Assembly (NCBI RefSeq): GCF_900116205.1
Contig: NZ_FOZS01000002.1
Span: 1-64,000, forward strand
Reading direction: 5' to 3'
Origin: Halostagnicola kamekurae
GTDB taxonomy: Archaea > Halobacteriota > Halobacteria > Halobacteriales > Natrialbaceae
Length of the DNA stretch: 64,000 nt
Made by a program: the position numbers and the translations under genes. Of this stretch, positions 25,735-32,988 are shown piece by piece. Within the stretch, counting starts at the first letter, position 1, and each line of letters starts with the position of its first letter. Under the pieces are notes generated by a model, which did not search any database, was not told where the DNA came from, and saw only the letters and a list, made by a program, of their open reading frames with translations.

Positions 25735-25914
25735 ACCCTACCACGTTTCCCACAGGTGGGGTGTTTATCAACGGATAGCTGTGGGTATGATCAACCAGAT
25801 AACACTCCAGTTCACGACTGTCGTATTGCTTGCTGTGAATACAGCGATCGCACTACTCGATCTATATTGTCGAAAATAGGCCGGTAAACGGAACCGACCC
25901 TACCACGTTTCCCA
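25735..25914. repeat. 18-bp direct repeats flanking a small ORF
   Basis: accctaccacgtttccca occurs at 25735-25752 and again at 25897-25914, 162 nt apart. The repeats bracket the 30-residue membrane peptide at 25787. They may be regulator sites, or the scars of an inserted cassette. Confidence 0.7.
25787..25879 (+). CDS. possible 30-residue single-TM peptide
   Basis: MINQITLQFTTVVLLAVN is a clean membrane helix followed by DLYCRK. A TATA-like gtttatc lies 23-26 nt before the ATG, as needed for a leaderless transcript, and 18-bp direct repeats flank the gene. No family recognised. Confidence 0.42.
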   Translation: MINQITLQFTTVVLLAVNTAIALLDLYCRK

Positions 25915-25955
25915 TTTACTCGAACGACGGCATTTCTTTTATAGATTTGCCCCAG

Positions 25956-26090
25956 TCACAACACCTGATGAACCGCTTCTGCAGGGGCGATGTCGTATTC
26001 AACGAGGCGATCAGCTGCCAACTGCCACGCGTAGTTCGCGAGCTCGGGGTTGGCGTCTTCGAACTGGACTGAGAAGCGAGTCAATGCCAC
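25956..26090 (-). CDS. 44-residue hypothetical protein, possible remnant
   Basis: From GTG at 26090 it reads MALTRFSVQFEDANPELANY and ends AEAVHQVL, a clearly protein-like helical sequence. The minus-strand TATA box (ttatat near 26150) is suited to an ATG at 26129 in another frame that stops after nine codons (MSGERDDDS), so a single frameshift may have separated start and body. Confidence 0.45.
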   Translation of the reverse strand: MALTRFSVQFEDANPELANYAWQLAADRLVEYDIAPAEAVHQVL

Positions 26091-27044
26091 TGCGATCAGG
26101 AATCGTCGTCTCGTTCTCCGGACATTGGGGTGTCTGGCCGCGGCTTCTCATATAAACTTTCGCAGAAGGGGGGTGTTGGATGGAGCGTGTTTCTGAAAGC
26201 GCGCACGGGAAGAAGGGCGATGTGGTGTGTCAATCGATCTGTTTGGCAACAACAGATGCCCCCATTCCTCCCCGTTTGCAATTGTACCTCACGAACACAC
26301 TGCTATCAATCTTTTCGCCAGTTTGATATGATGATTTCTGTTGGAAACCAGTTTTAGCGTCTTTCGACAAGACTCATGGTCCGACTGGGAGAAGGAAAGA
26401 ACGCCAGGCGGGACGTGTATCGACATATGGGGGAGAGTCTATACACTCCTGGTGTAGGTGGACATCGCAGTGCGATGGATATCAGTCTCTGGGCGATATC
26501 GAGCCGTGAGTTCTACTGTCGTAGTAAGGGACCAATGGAGCGTGACGCTGAGTGCACCCGGGAAGAAATGGTGGCGTGATGTGTTGATGGTAGGACGAGG
26601 TAGGTGACAACGACAAAACCCCCTTTCACTCTTCCCGGTTGCAGTTAGGTGTTCGTCTGAAGATAGTTAATATTATTGTATTGTTGATACTAATGCAGGA
26701 TAGAAATCGGTGATGGCGACGCTCTGCTCGAGGGATGAGAGAGAACGCCAGGTGGGGATGGCTGTTGGGCGGAGACCCACACAGACCTGGCGTGCATCCC
26801 TAGACAATGTCAAACAATATAACTATCAGGGTGTGTGAGAAGGCAAAGCTCTCGACGAACGGCAAGGACACATTGGGAGAGGGGGGTTTCTCCCTACGCA
26901 GTTGGCCTAGGCGCTATCTCCTACGTAAACGTATTTGCCGCTGAATTACAGATTTCAGTGTCTTTTATCGGTAGTTTTCGAAATCGGAATTGTTGGAACC
27001 GCCCCAGATAGGCTTTCGCTATAGGGCACGAGACACACCGGCGT
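26091..27044. other. 954-nt region without convincing genes
   Basis: Only short, poorly biased reading frames occur here. Visible content: a minus-strand TATA box at ~26145-26155, an AT-rich box at ~26665-26675, a probable structured RNA at 26745-26800, and a TATA box at ~27020 for the gene at 27045. The segment aacgccagg recurs at 26400 and 26744. It could hold an untranslated RNA or be a decayed cargo zone. Confidence 0.55.
26745..26800 (+). ncRNA. candidate pseudoknotted RNA
   Basis: Stem 1 pairs acgccaggt (26745-26753) with acctggcgt (26785-26793), 9 bp. Stem 2 pairs gggatg (26755-26760) in its loop with catccc (26795-26800) downstream, giving an H-type pseudoknot. A further small hairpin (ggg/ccc, ~26767-26778) fits inside the loop. 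AT-rich promoter-like sequence lies ~75 nt upstream. Confidence 0.42.
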
Positions 27045-27371
27045 ATGCGCGCACACGAACGCGGGCGTTTAGTGCTCAAACACGAGCTCTCGAAGTACTA
27101 TCTTCGGGTCCGTGATCACGACATCTCGAGTATCGTCCGTCGGCTGCAGAAGGGCTTCGTCGACGGGGAGTTTCTGGGACTTCGAAATCGCGGCTTCGAG
27201 GCGATCGTCTTCCAGAGATCGTACCACGGGTTCGGGAAGATCATCTCGTACCAGGTGCTGGATTCAGGGCACACCACCTGGGATGAGGTTCTCTGCAAGA
27301 CTAACGATCCGACGGAGTGGCTCGAGAACCATCGCGACGATCTCGAGTGGGTTCACTACGAATGGCGATAA
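27045..27371 (+). CDS. hypothetical protein with its own promoter
   Basis: A 108-residue protein, mixed alpha/beta, rich in aromatic and basic residues (KHELSKYYLRVRDHDISSIVRRLQKGF). A box gctatagg sits ~26 nt before the ATG, giving a leaderless transcript. Codon use is normal haloarchaeal. No family recognised; likely a self-contained cargo gene. Confidence 0.65.
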   Translation: MRAHERGRLVLKHELSKYYLRVRDHDISSIVRRLQKGFVDGEFLGLRNRGFEAIVFQRSYHGFGKIISYQVLDSGHTTWDEVLCKTNDPTEWLENHRDDLEWVHYEWR

Positions 27372-27429
27372 ATCTCTCTACGCAGGCTACAAAATAGTGA
27401 AGTAGGGTTGGGGCACTTCACTGCTGTTC

Positions 27430-27576
27430 TTATTCCTCATCGCTGTTTCCGCTTCGGAGTCGACGCGCGGCCTTCTTCATCGCAGTTATCGGGCCAAGAT
27501 TTGGCGAGTTTGTCACACGCTCCGTCCCTCTCGACCTCTTCCGCGACTTCTCTGAGTTTTTGTCACTCGAGGTCAT
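27430..27576 (-). CDS. 48-residue basic peptide
   Basis: MTSSDKNSEKSRKRSRGTER, then a second basic stretch MKKAARRLRSGNSDEE. The minus-strand box ggcttatatt (27601-27610) lies about 29 nt before the ATG. It is unusually basic for a haloarchaeal protein, which suggests nucleic-acid binding. Its small size keeps confidence moderate. Confidence 0.5.
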   Translation of the reverse strand: MTSSDKNSEKSRKRSRGTERVTNSPNLGPITAMKKAARRLRSGNSDEE

Positions 27577-27647
27577 CACATCTTCTACTACGGTGTCCAG
27601 AATATAAGCCTTATTGCCGACATTAAGAGAGGGGAGATAATTTTAGT

Positions 27648-28262
27648 TCAGTCGCTGATGCGAGCGTAGAAACTATCGGCATTCCAGATTACCCAATCAA
27701 GGAAAATGAGAATTGATGATGTAACCAAGAACGTGAGATAAATAATTCCCTCATTTTCGTATCCAGATAGTCCGAGTGCGCCGCCTCCTAACAGCAGCAC
27801 AATCCCATTAAACGCAGAGGCGATCGCTATCGTGATGAGATATGAATTGAAATCCCCCATGTTTCTATTGTGGACTATCCATTCTTTATATAACTCTGTT
27901 ACCTCGTCATTGAACTCTTCCGAGGAATCGATCTCTCCCTCTTCAACATCCTCTATAATCTTGGGGCTAACACCGAGGTCGTAGCTAGATGAGGTGTACG
28001 TGATTGATGCAAAAAATGTCGATAGAACTAGGAAAAATAGACACCCATAAGACCAGATATTGAAGAACGGTGCGACCTCGATCCCATCACGATTCAAAAT
28101 TATCGTCAATGCCGTGAGCAATACCCCCATAAGGAGGAGGTTAAGACGAAATATTCCAACAGCCTTCTTATCGACATTATGTATTCGAGTAATGTGGTGG
28201 TCGACTGTATACCGCGCTTCTCGGCAAACACAGTCTCCGACAGCACGGTCCTCATCGCTCAT
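27648..28262 (-). CDS. four-TM membrane protein, possible defence/exclusion effector
   Basis: A 204-residue protein with TM segments at about 41-57, 65-90, 142-162 and 170-193, and two cytosolic stretches: an N-terminal HHITRIHNVDKKA and a central acidic loop with ELYKEWIVHNRNM. The two-helix, soluble-loop, two-helix plan resembles SLATT/PycTM-like effectors only in general layout. A minus-strand aaagttattt box ~30 nt before the ATG indicates its own leaderless promoter. AT-rich. Superinfection exclusion is a reasonable guess, not shown. Confidence 0.65.
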   Translation of the reverse strand: MSDEDRAVGDCVCREARYTVDHHITRIHNVDKKAVGIFRLNLLLMGVLLTALTIILNRDGIEVAPFFNIWSYGCLFFLVLSTFFASITYTSSSYDLGVSPKIIEDVEEGEIDSSEEFNDEVTELYKEWIVHNRNMGDFNSYLITIAIASAFNGIVLLLGGGALGLSGYENEGIIYLTFLVTSSILIFLDWVIWNADSFYARISD

Positions 28263-28326
28263 TGGTCCAAAGACTGATAGTACAACCTCAAATAACTTTC
28301 GGCGGTGTGCTATCTGGGGCAGAGGA

Positions 28327-28962
28327 TTACCGGTTAAGCATCGCGTCTTTCGCCTTTTGGATCCGTTTGTATTCCTCAACATCAGGGGCGTCACTGTCGG
28401 GGTGGACGTCCGCCGACTTTCGTCTCGCGACAGCCTTGACGACGTCGTCGGATGCGTCGGGGGAGATCTCGAGAATCTCGTGTGGTTCCTCCTGAAACTC
28501 GTCGTCACTCGAGGCCGGCGGCGCGGCGATCGCGTCCTCATTAGCTGGCGGCAACCGCGCCGTCGCGAACTCCGACTGCCCGGTCGTCACTGGCCGATTC
28601 TCCATCTTGCGCTTTTCGCGGAGGTACAGCCCGATCGCACGGGTGTTATCACGGACACGCGTATAGTGATCGCACGCGATCGCGTAGTCCTCGCCATCGT
28701 CAGTCCAGCGGAGTGCAACGCCGGGATCCTCGGGTTCGGCAGCGCTAGCATAGGGGAGGCCGTCGGTCTTCCGTTGGGGCATCGCGGTCTCGAGTCGCCA
28801 GTCGTCGACGTCGAGGCGATCCATCTCGCGCTTGATGTCCTTGATCGCGTTCCCGAGTGTGACGTCGAACTTGGTGGTCCGTTCACGATTCGTTGAATCG
28901 GTTCGCTCGAGCTCAGTGGGCCAGTCGAGACGGGAGTTCCCGTTGGTGGCTGCACTACTCAT
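28327..28962 (-). CDS. J-domain (DnaJ-like) viral protein
   Basis: A 211-residue protein. The C-terminal ~55 residues form a J domain: PHEILEISPDASDDVVKAV, the HPD signature (DVHPDSD), then EEYKRIQKAKDAML. The J domain stimulates Hsp70 (DnaK) ATPase. The N-terminal ~140 residues (TKFDVTLGNAIKDIKREMDRLDVDDWRLETAMP) are a separate domain seen in haloarchaeal mobile elements. The chosen ATG overlaps the upstream stop by 8 nt; an alternative in-frame start lies 3 codons earlier. It could recruit the host chaperone for replication or virion assembly. Confidence 0.8.
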   Translation of the reverse strand: MSSAATNGNSRLDWPTELERTDSTNRERTTKFDVTLGNAIKDIKREMDRLDVDDWRLETAMPQRKTDGLPYASAAEPEDPGVALRWTDDGEDYAIACDHYTRVRDNTRAIGLYLREKRKMENRPVTTGQSEFATARLPPANEDAIAAPPASSDDEFQEEPHEILEISPDASDDVVKAVARRKSADVHPDSDAPDVEEYKRIQKAKDAMLNR

Positions 28963-29197
28963 TGGAATCACTGTCTTCGCAGACCACGTCGCGGAGTTCC
29001 TCGAGTAGTTCCGGGTGGTGTTCTTCGAGTACTTCGATGTCCTTTGTCAGTTCGTCGTTGATCCGAGACCGTACACGCGAGATGGACTGAAGGCGCTGTG
29101 ACTCCGAAGCGTCTGCTTCGCCCGAGATGTACTCGCGGTCCGTGTCCGTCATGATTGCACGGTACCGTCCCATTCTGGGTGTTTTATTTTGCGCCAT
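28955..29197 (-). CDS. small regulator-like protein, 'DREYxSGE' family
   Basis: An 80-residue protein: MTDTDREYISGEADASESQR, then SRVRSRINDELTKDIEVLEEHHPELLEELRDVVC. Related short proteins occur often in haloarchaeal viruses and plasmids and are thought to bind DNA. It is first in a minus-strand pair with the J-domain gene, transcribed leaderless from a gttttagg box ~31 nt before its ATG. It borders a palindrome-rich divergent promoter region, so autoregulation is likely. The same motif opens the cargo protein at 33410. Confidence 0.68.
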   Translation of the reverse strand: MAQNKTPRMGRYRAIMTDTDREYISGEADASESQRLQSISRVRSRINDELTKDIEVLEEHHPELLEELRDVVCEDSDSNE

Positions 29198-29249
29198 TGC
29201 AAATGAAGCTTCTTTCTCAGCTCCCTAAAACTTTGCGCCTATGCATACA

Positions 29250-29287
29250 TTTGCATTGCTGCAAAACATTTAATATGCACTGGTGCA
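29250..29287. promoter_or_regulatory. divergent promoter/operator region with two palindromes
   Basis: tttgca-ttgc-tgcaaa (29250-29265) and tgcac-tg-gtgca (29276-29287) have centres 24 bp apart. The second abuts the plus-strand TATA box tttaatat (29269-29276). Further TTGCA half-sites occur at 29200-29206 and 29231-29235. The arrangement suits cooperative binding of a dimeric switch protein controlling both strands. Confidence 0.6.
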
Positions 29288-29300
29288 AAGTAGTGACTGT

Positions 29301-29361
29301 GAAGCACGGGACGCCTCAGAGAATCTGAGGCCGGTGTTCCAGCACCGACCTCTCGTGCTTC
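29301..29361 (+). ncRNA. three-way-junction 5' leader RNA (copy B)
   Basis: Outer stem: 29301-29311 pairs with 29351-29361 (gaagcacg/cgtgcttc plus three inner pairs). Hairpin 1: gcctcaga-gaa-tctgaggc (29313-29331). Hairpin 2: cggtg-ttccag-caccg (29332-29347). The TATA box at 29269-29276 puts the transcript start at about 29299, so the junction would be the very 5' end of the mRNA. GGTGA (29362-29366) then the ATG at 29373 follow at once. Confidence 0.68.
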
Positions 29362-29372
29362 GGTGAGAAGCA

Positions 29373-29576
29373 ATGGCAACTACACAAGCCCACCTCAAGA
29401 CGATTGCGGACGAATCGAACGCTGAATCGGAAACGGAAACCACCCAAACCGACCTAAGTGCGGTCGCTGGCGAGCATACGTCGACGACTGATGCGCTCCC
29501 AGATTTCTACGTCTTCCACGCTGCACGAGAGTTCGCAACGGACGCCCTCGAGACTGCGGTCGCGGAGGCGATCTAA
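29373..29576 (+). CDS. short acidic protein, first gene of an early operon
   Basis: A 67-residue protein rich in Thr/Glu/Asp (ESETETTQTDLSAVAGEHTS) with a helical end (FHAAREFATDALETAVAEAI). GGTGA precedes the ATG by 6 nt, a good match to the archaeal anti-Shine-Dalgarno. It follows leader RNA B directly. Unknown function; seven short genes run downstream in the same direction with overlapping junctions. Confidence 0.68.
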   Translation: MATTQAHLKTIADESNAESETETTQTDLSAVAGEHTSTTDALPDFYVFHAAREFATDALETAVAEAI

Positions 29577-29577
29577 G

Positions 29578-30063
29578 ATGCGGGCCGCAAAACGACGCTC
29601 CATCGAAGCCGACCACCTTGAGTCCGAAGCCCAGGACGAACTCCGAATCCAGCGCGAAGCGCAGGCGGTCACCGCCCCCGAAACCGAACTCCGAGCTGAT
29701 GGCGGCGAGGCGGACACCTACACCGCAAACGAAAACGCGCAGCTAGAGATCGCCAAGAACGAACTCGAGTACCCACCCGTCGACGTCGGTGATCACGTCC
29801 AGGACCGGGAGGACATCGACGCGACGATGGTCGTCGTTCGGACGCCGCTCGAGCCGGCCAATGAAGTGGATGCTCGAAACGGGAAGACGGTCGCGGAGTC
29901 CAACCCCGGATACCCGGCTGACGATGACGTCGTCGTGGTGAAGTTCCCAGAGCGGACGAGCACCGATATAGGACCGCTGCAGGGGTACGCATTTCCACGG
30001 ACTCGCCTCGAGATCGTTGCTCGAGTCCACGATCGCAACGACGACCAGGAGGTGAGCGAGTGA
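29578..30063 (+). CDS. early-operon hypothetical protein
   Basis: A 161-residue protein. The first ~50 residues are charged and helical (KRRSIEADHLESEAQDELRI), the rest beta-type with DDDVVVVKFPERTSTDIG. Starts one base after the preceding stop and shares ATG/TGA with the next gene. The family is not recognised. Confidence 0.7.
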   Translation: MRAAKRRSIEADHLESEAQDELRIQREAQAVTAPETELRADGGEADTYTANENAQLEIAKNELEYPPVDVGDHVQDREDIDATMVVVRTPLEPANEVDARNGKTVAESNPGYPADDDVVVVKFPERTSTDIGPLQGYAFPRTRLEIVARVHDRNDDQEVSE

Positions 30064-30671
30064 TGTCGACCGAAGCAGACGACACCGACGTCGCGGATAC
30101 AATCAACAGTGACACCACCGAGGGGACAGCACTGCCGCGGTCGTTCCTCGTCGAGGGTGCCGGGCCAGTGACCGTCGTTCGCGAACACGGCGACATCACC
30201 GAGCGTACCGAAGGCGAGGTGTCGATCACCCGCCGCCTCGAGACGCTTGATGAGTTCGCACAGTTCTGGCGCTTCCGCGATCTCCGAAACTGGAAGCGAA
30301 ACGCGATTCGAGAGGTGCTCGAGTCCCGGGAGAATGAGTTGTTACGGTACGTGATCGACGACGAACAACTCGAGGCCTGGAGCGTTCAGGTCGACGGCCG
30401 TGTCCAGGCGTTCGTCGGCGTTGCCGAGACGATCGTCGGCGGTCAGATCGATCCGAAATCTGTCACAGCAGCCGACCACCGATTCGAGTCCTACCTCCGG
30501 AACAACACCGGCAAAGACGCCGACGAACTGACGCTCGAGTTCGCGAAGGATCTCAAGGGGTCGCCACTGTGGGGGCCTGGCGCTCGACTCGCCGAGCTCG
30601 TTGTTCGCCATGCCGACCGAGAGGATCTGGATGGCTATGTCGCAGCGCTCCTTGAGGAGGTCGATGAGTGA
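30063..30671 (+). CDS. early-operon hypothetical protein
   Basis: A 202-residue protein. N-terminal beta segment (PRSFLVEGAGPVTVVREHG), then helical (WRFRDLRNWKRNAIREVLES) and a C-terminal ELVVRHADREDLDGYVAALLEE. It starts at the ATG overlapping the upstream TGA and ends in another overlap. Unknown function, probably early replication or host takeover. Confidence 0.7.
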   Translation: MSTEADDTDVADTINSDTTEGTALPRSFLVEGAGPVTVVREHGDITERTEGEVSITRRLETLDEFAQFWRFRDLRNWKRNAIREVLESRENELLRYVIDDEQLEAWSVQVDGRVQAFVGVAETIVGGQIDPKSVTAADHRFESYLRNNTGKDADELTLEFAKDLKGSPLWGPGARLAELVVRHADREDLDGYVAALLEEVDE

Positions 30672-31003
30672 TGGCGGTCGCCGAATCTCCACAGGCCCAC
30701 CTCGCCGATCGCGAACGCCGAGCTCTGGAACAGTACCTCACCGTCCTCGAGGACGATCCGCGCGTTCGCGATGCCGACGACATGTATCTGGTCGTCTCTG
30801 AGAGTGGATCGGAGTACCTCGTCGACGTTCGCGAACGAACGTGCGAGTGCGATGATGCGACCTACCGGGGTGTGACCTGCAAACACCAACATCGAGTCCG
30901 CTTTGCGACGGGCCGGCGATCGATCCCCCTCGGTGCCGATCGCGACGACGTCGACCAACAGTTAGGAGAGCACGTTTCCGGTGAACCCAGGTGGTCGAAG
31001 TGA
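30671..31003 (+). CDS. SWIM zinc-finger protein
   Basis: A 110-residue protein with a SWIM motif: ERTCECDDATYRGVTCKHQHRV (CxC then CxH, about residues 58-76). SWIM domains bind DNA or proteins and occur in haloarchaeal viral early genes. ATGA overlap with the upstream gene. The rest is helical at the start (ERRALEQYLTVLEDD). Confidence 0.8.
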   Translation: MAVAESPQAHLADRERRALEQYLTVLEDDPRVRDADDMYLVVSESGSEYLVDVRERTCECDDATYRGVTCKHQHRVRFATGRRSIPLGADRDDVDQQLGEHVSGEPRWSK

Positions 31004-31233
31004 GTGTGCAAACCTCGGATATCAAAGGTGCGGCCAACGCGGTGGAACCACACCCAGTGGTGCTTGACGCCCGCGCTGTCGATCAACATGACGGACACGA
31101 CGTCCTCGAGATCGTGCTGCTCGAACGAGTCGACCGCGTCCCACCGGCGGTCCTCCGCGACCTCGGTGACCACGACTGTGGCATCACATTCGCCCAGCCA
31201 CAAGGCGACCATCTCGTCGTGGAGGTTCAATGA
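31000..31233 (+). CDS. early-operon hypothetical protein
   Basis: A 77-residue protein starting GTGA over the preceding stop (an in-frame GTG three codons upstream is also possible). Beta-type with VLEIVLLERVDRVPPAVLRDL and ITFAQPQGDHLVVEV. Ends sharing ATG with the next gene. No family recognised. Confidence 0.62.
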   Translation: MSVQTSDIKGAANAVEPHPVVLDARAVDQHDGHDVLEIVLLERVDRVPPAVLRDLGDHDCGITFAQPQGDHLVVEVQ

Positions 31234-31448
31234 GCCGTGACGCTCTGGCTCCGGACACGGAGTACAACGTCGTTCGCAGCGAGACGTCCATCGATGTCGA
31301 CGGCTTTCGCAAAGGTGAGCCGACCGGCGAAATCGAGTGCTGCGAGTGCGGTCGGTCGCATCTGAATATAGACGAAATCCCGCACGAGAAGGACTGCTCG
31401 CAGCGCTGGGCGAAGACAGACTACTGGCGGGATCGGTTCAACGACTAA
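31230..31448 (+). CDS. small zinc-binding protein
   Basis: A 72-residue protein with ECCECGRSHLNIDEIPHEKDC: a CxxC pair and a later H/C pair that could form a zinc site. C-terminal AKTDYWRDRFND is helical. It is the last gene of the operon that starts at 29373. Confidence 0.7.
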   Translation: MSRDALAPDTEYNVVRSETSIDVDGFRKGEPTGEIECCECGRSHLNIDEIPHEKDCSQRWAKTDYWRDRFND

Positions 31449-31508
31449 CTCGTTCTTCTTTTTGCAGAAGCTGATAAGTAGGATGCACTAACACTCACAC
31501 GTAGTGAG

Positions 31509-31826
31509 ATGGCTATCTTCGGTACTCTATTCGAAGTGCTGTCCATAACCGGGTACTTTTCTACGCTCTTTGGAATGGTGGCGTACGCTCGTCTCATACT
31601 CTCTGAAATATTTGAACAGGAGAATATCGAGGTGAGTTCGGGGCTTACCTGGCTTGTCGCGCTTTGTGCCATCGTCTCAGCCACAGGAGCGGCTGGATCC
31701 AGCCAAATTATCACAGCCTATGGGCTCCTGTTGCCGTTGTTCGAAATCATGATGGCGGCTATTGGCGGAGGCGTTGCAATCACGTCTATCTCGCAACTCA
31801 TACTCTGGCTCGTCGAGAACACCTAA
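31509..31826 (+). CDS. small membrane protein
   Basis: A 105-residue protein with three hydrophobic segments (about residues 8-30, 45-65 and 69-98). A tgataag box about 28 nt before the ATG fits a leaderless promoter. It is more AT-rich than its neighbours and precedes the Orc1 gene. A holin-like or exclusion role is possible but unsupported by motif. Confidence 0.65.
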   Translation: MAIFGTLFEVLSITGYFSTLFGMVAYARLILSEIFEQENIEVSSGLTWLVALCAIVSATGAAGSSQIITAYGLLLPLFEIMMAAIGGGVAITSISQLILWLVENT

Positions 31827-31926
31827 TATTCAATCACGCATCTTATGAGAACTATACCGGGCCCAGTACAGCGATTATTCGGAATTACAAGTAGTCTTTT
31901 TAGGATACCAGACAGTTTTCGAGAAT

Positions 31927-32988
31927 ATGATCGCCGATCTGCGGGTGTTCGACGACGAGTTCGTCCCACCCGATTTGCTCCATCGGGAGAACGAGATCGA
32001 ACAGCTTCTCCGCCGGTTTACCACCCGCCACCCAGCGGAGTCGGACGTCCTTATCTCCGGACCCAGTGGGGTCGGGAAGACAGTTCTCGCCCGAACAGCG
32101 GTCGATCACCTCGAGACACAGACCGACGTCACGCGGGTGTTCGTCGACTCGCTCGGGAAGACGACCGGCGGCATTCTTCGGGCGATGCTCGAGCAGCTGC
32201 CTCGAGGACCGAACGAGGTCGCCCAGACCCTCCCGACGAGAGACGTCTGCCGAGAGATCCGTGAGGCGATCACCAGCGAAACGATCGTCGTCCTGGATGA
32301 AGGTGATGATCTCCCCCAGACGAACGCAGTCGGTGAACTGCTCGCGATGGCGAACGTCACGGTCGTGGTGATCGCCCACGACGGAACCGATTGGCTCTCA
32401 CGTCTGGACGTCACCGACGGCCACCGACTCGACCAGGGTCACCTTGAGCTCGGACGCTACGGCGTCGACGAACTCGCGGACATCCTTGAGCGGCGTGCCC
32501 GCCAGGGATTGCATGGCGAACCCGTCTCTCGAGCCCAACTCGAGGCGATCGCCGACGAGGTCGCCGGCGTCGCTCGCCATGGGATCCAGTCGCTGCGCTC
32601 CGCGGCAGTGCTCGCTCGGGAACGCGGCCACCGTCGGGTGCGCGATCGGGACGTCGACGACTCCTACGAACATGCCCGCCACCGAATTCGGAAGTTGAAT
32701 CTAAGTTCATTGCCGTTTCACCACCAAGTGCTGTATGCGATAATTCACGAAGCTGAGGAGCTCTCGGCGTCGGAGTTGCACGACCGCTACGACGCTGTTT
32801 CGGGGGATATCTATGCGGGGTCGCCGCCGCAACCACTTGGAGAACGCGCTCGCCGGGAGAAGCTCTCGAAGCTTGCAGAGTACGATCTCATCGACTATGA
32901 CGGTCCGACACGTGATCGGCTCTACTGGGTAATTGATTCTGATGTAGAACCATTGCTAGAACTACCGGGAAGAATGCCATTAGAATGA
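31927..32988 (+). CDS. Orc1/Cdc6-type initiator, viral
   Basis: A 353-residue AAA+ protein: Walker A GPSGVGKT (residues 45-52), Walker B VVLDEGDD (around 120-127), sensor-1-like VVVIAHDGTDW, and after residue ~240 a C-terminal winged helix (FHHQVLYAIIHEAEELSASELHDRY). Host Orc1 proteins are some 400 residues; this is slightly shorter, as in BJ1 virus. A box tcttttta ~28 nt before the ATG suggests a leaderless mRNA. It may start viral DNA replication together with the primase-helicase. No clear origin-box cluster is visible next to it. Confidence 0.87.
   Translation: MIADLRVFDDEFVPPDLLHRENEIEQLLRRFTTRHPAESDVLISGPSGVGKTVLARTAVDHLETQTDVTRVFVDSLGKTTGGILRAMLEQLPRGPNEVAQTLPTRDVCREIREAITSETIVVLDEGDDLPQTNAVGELLAMANVTVVVIAHDGTDWLSRLDVTDGHRLDQGHLELGRYGVDELADILERRARQGLHGEPVSRAQLEAIADEVAGVARHGIQSLRSAAVLARERGHRRVRDRDVDDSYEHARHRIRKLNLSSLPFHHQVLYAIIHEAEELSASELHDRYDAVSGDIYAGSPPQPLGERARREKLSKLAEYDLIDYDGPTRDRLYWVIDSDVEPLLELPGRMPLE

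Larger units (their letters stand above)
25411..25955. other. AT-rich intergenic stretch with direct repeats and one tiny ORF
   Basis: Apart from the promoter of the minus-strand membrane gene, an 18-bp direct repeat and a 30-residue membrane peptide (25787-25879), no coding signal is convincing. Base composition is markedly lower in GC than the structural operon. Confidence 0.6.

Noticed and set aside
26130-26579. Short plus-strand frames (75 and 67 codons) in the gene-poor region
   Set aside because: No promoter with correct spacing, poor haloarchaeal codon bias and no protein-like pattern.
27408-27626. A 72-codon plus-strand frame
   Set aside because: Ser/Leu/Cys-rich; the opposite strand holds a better supported gene (27430-27576) with TATA box and acceptable composition.
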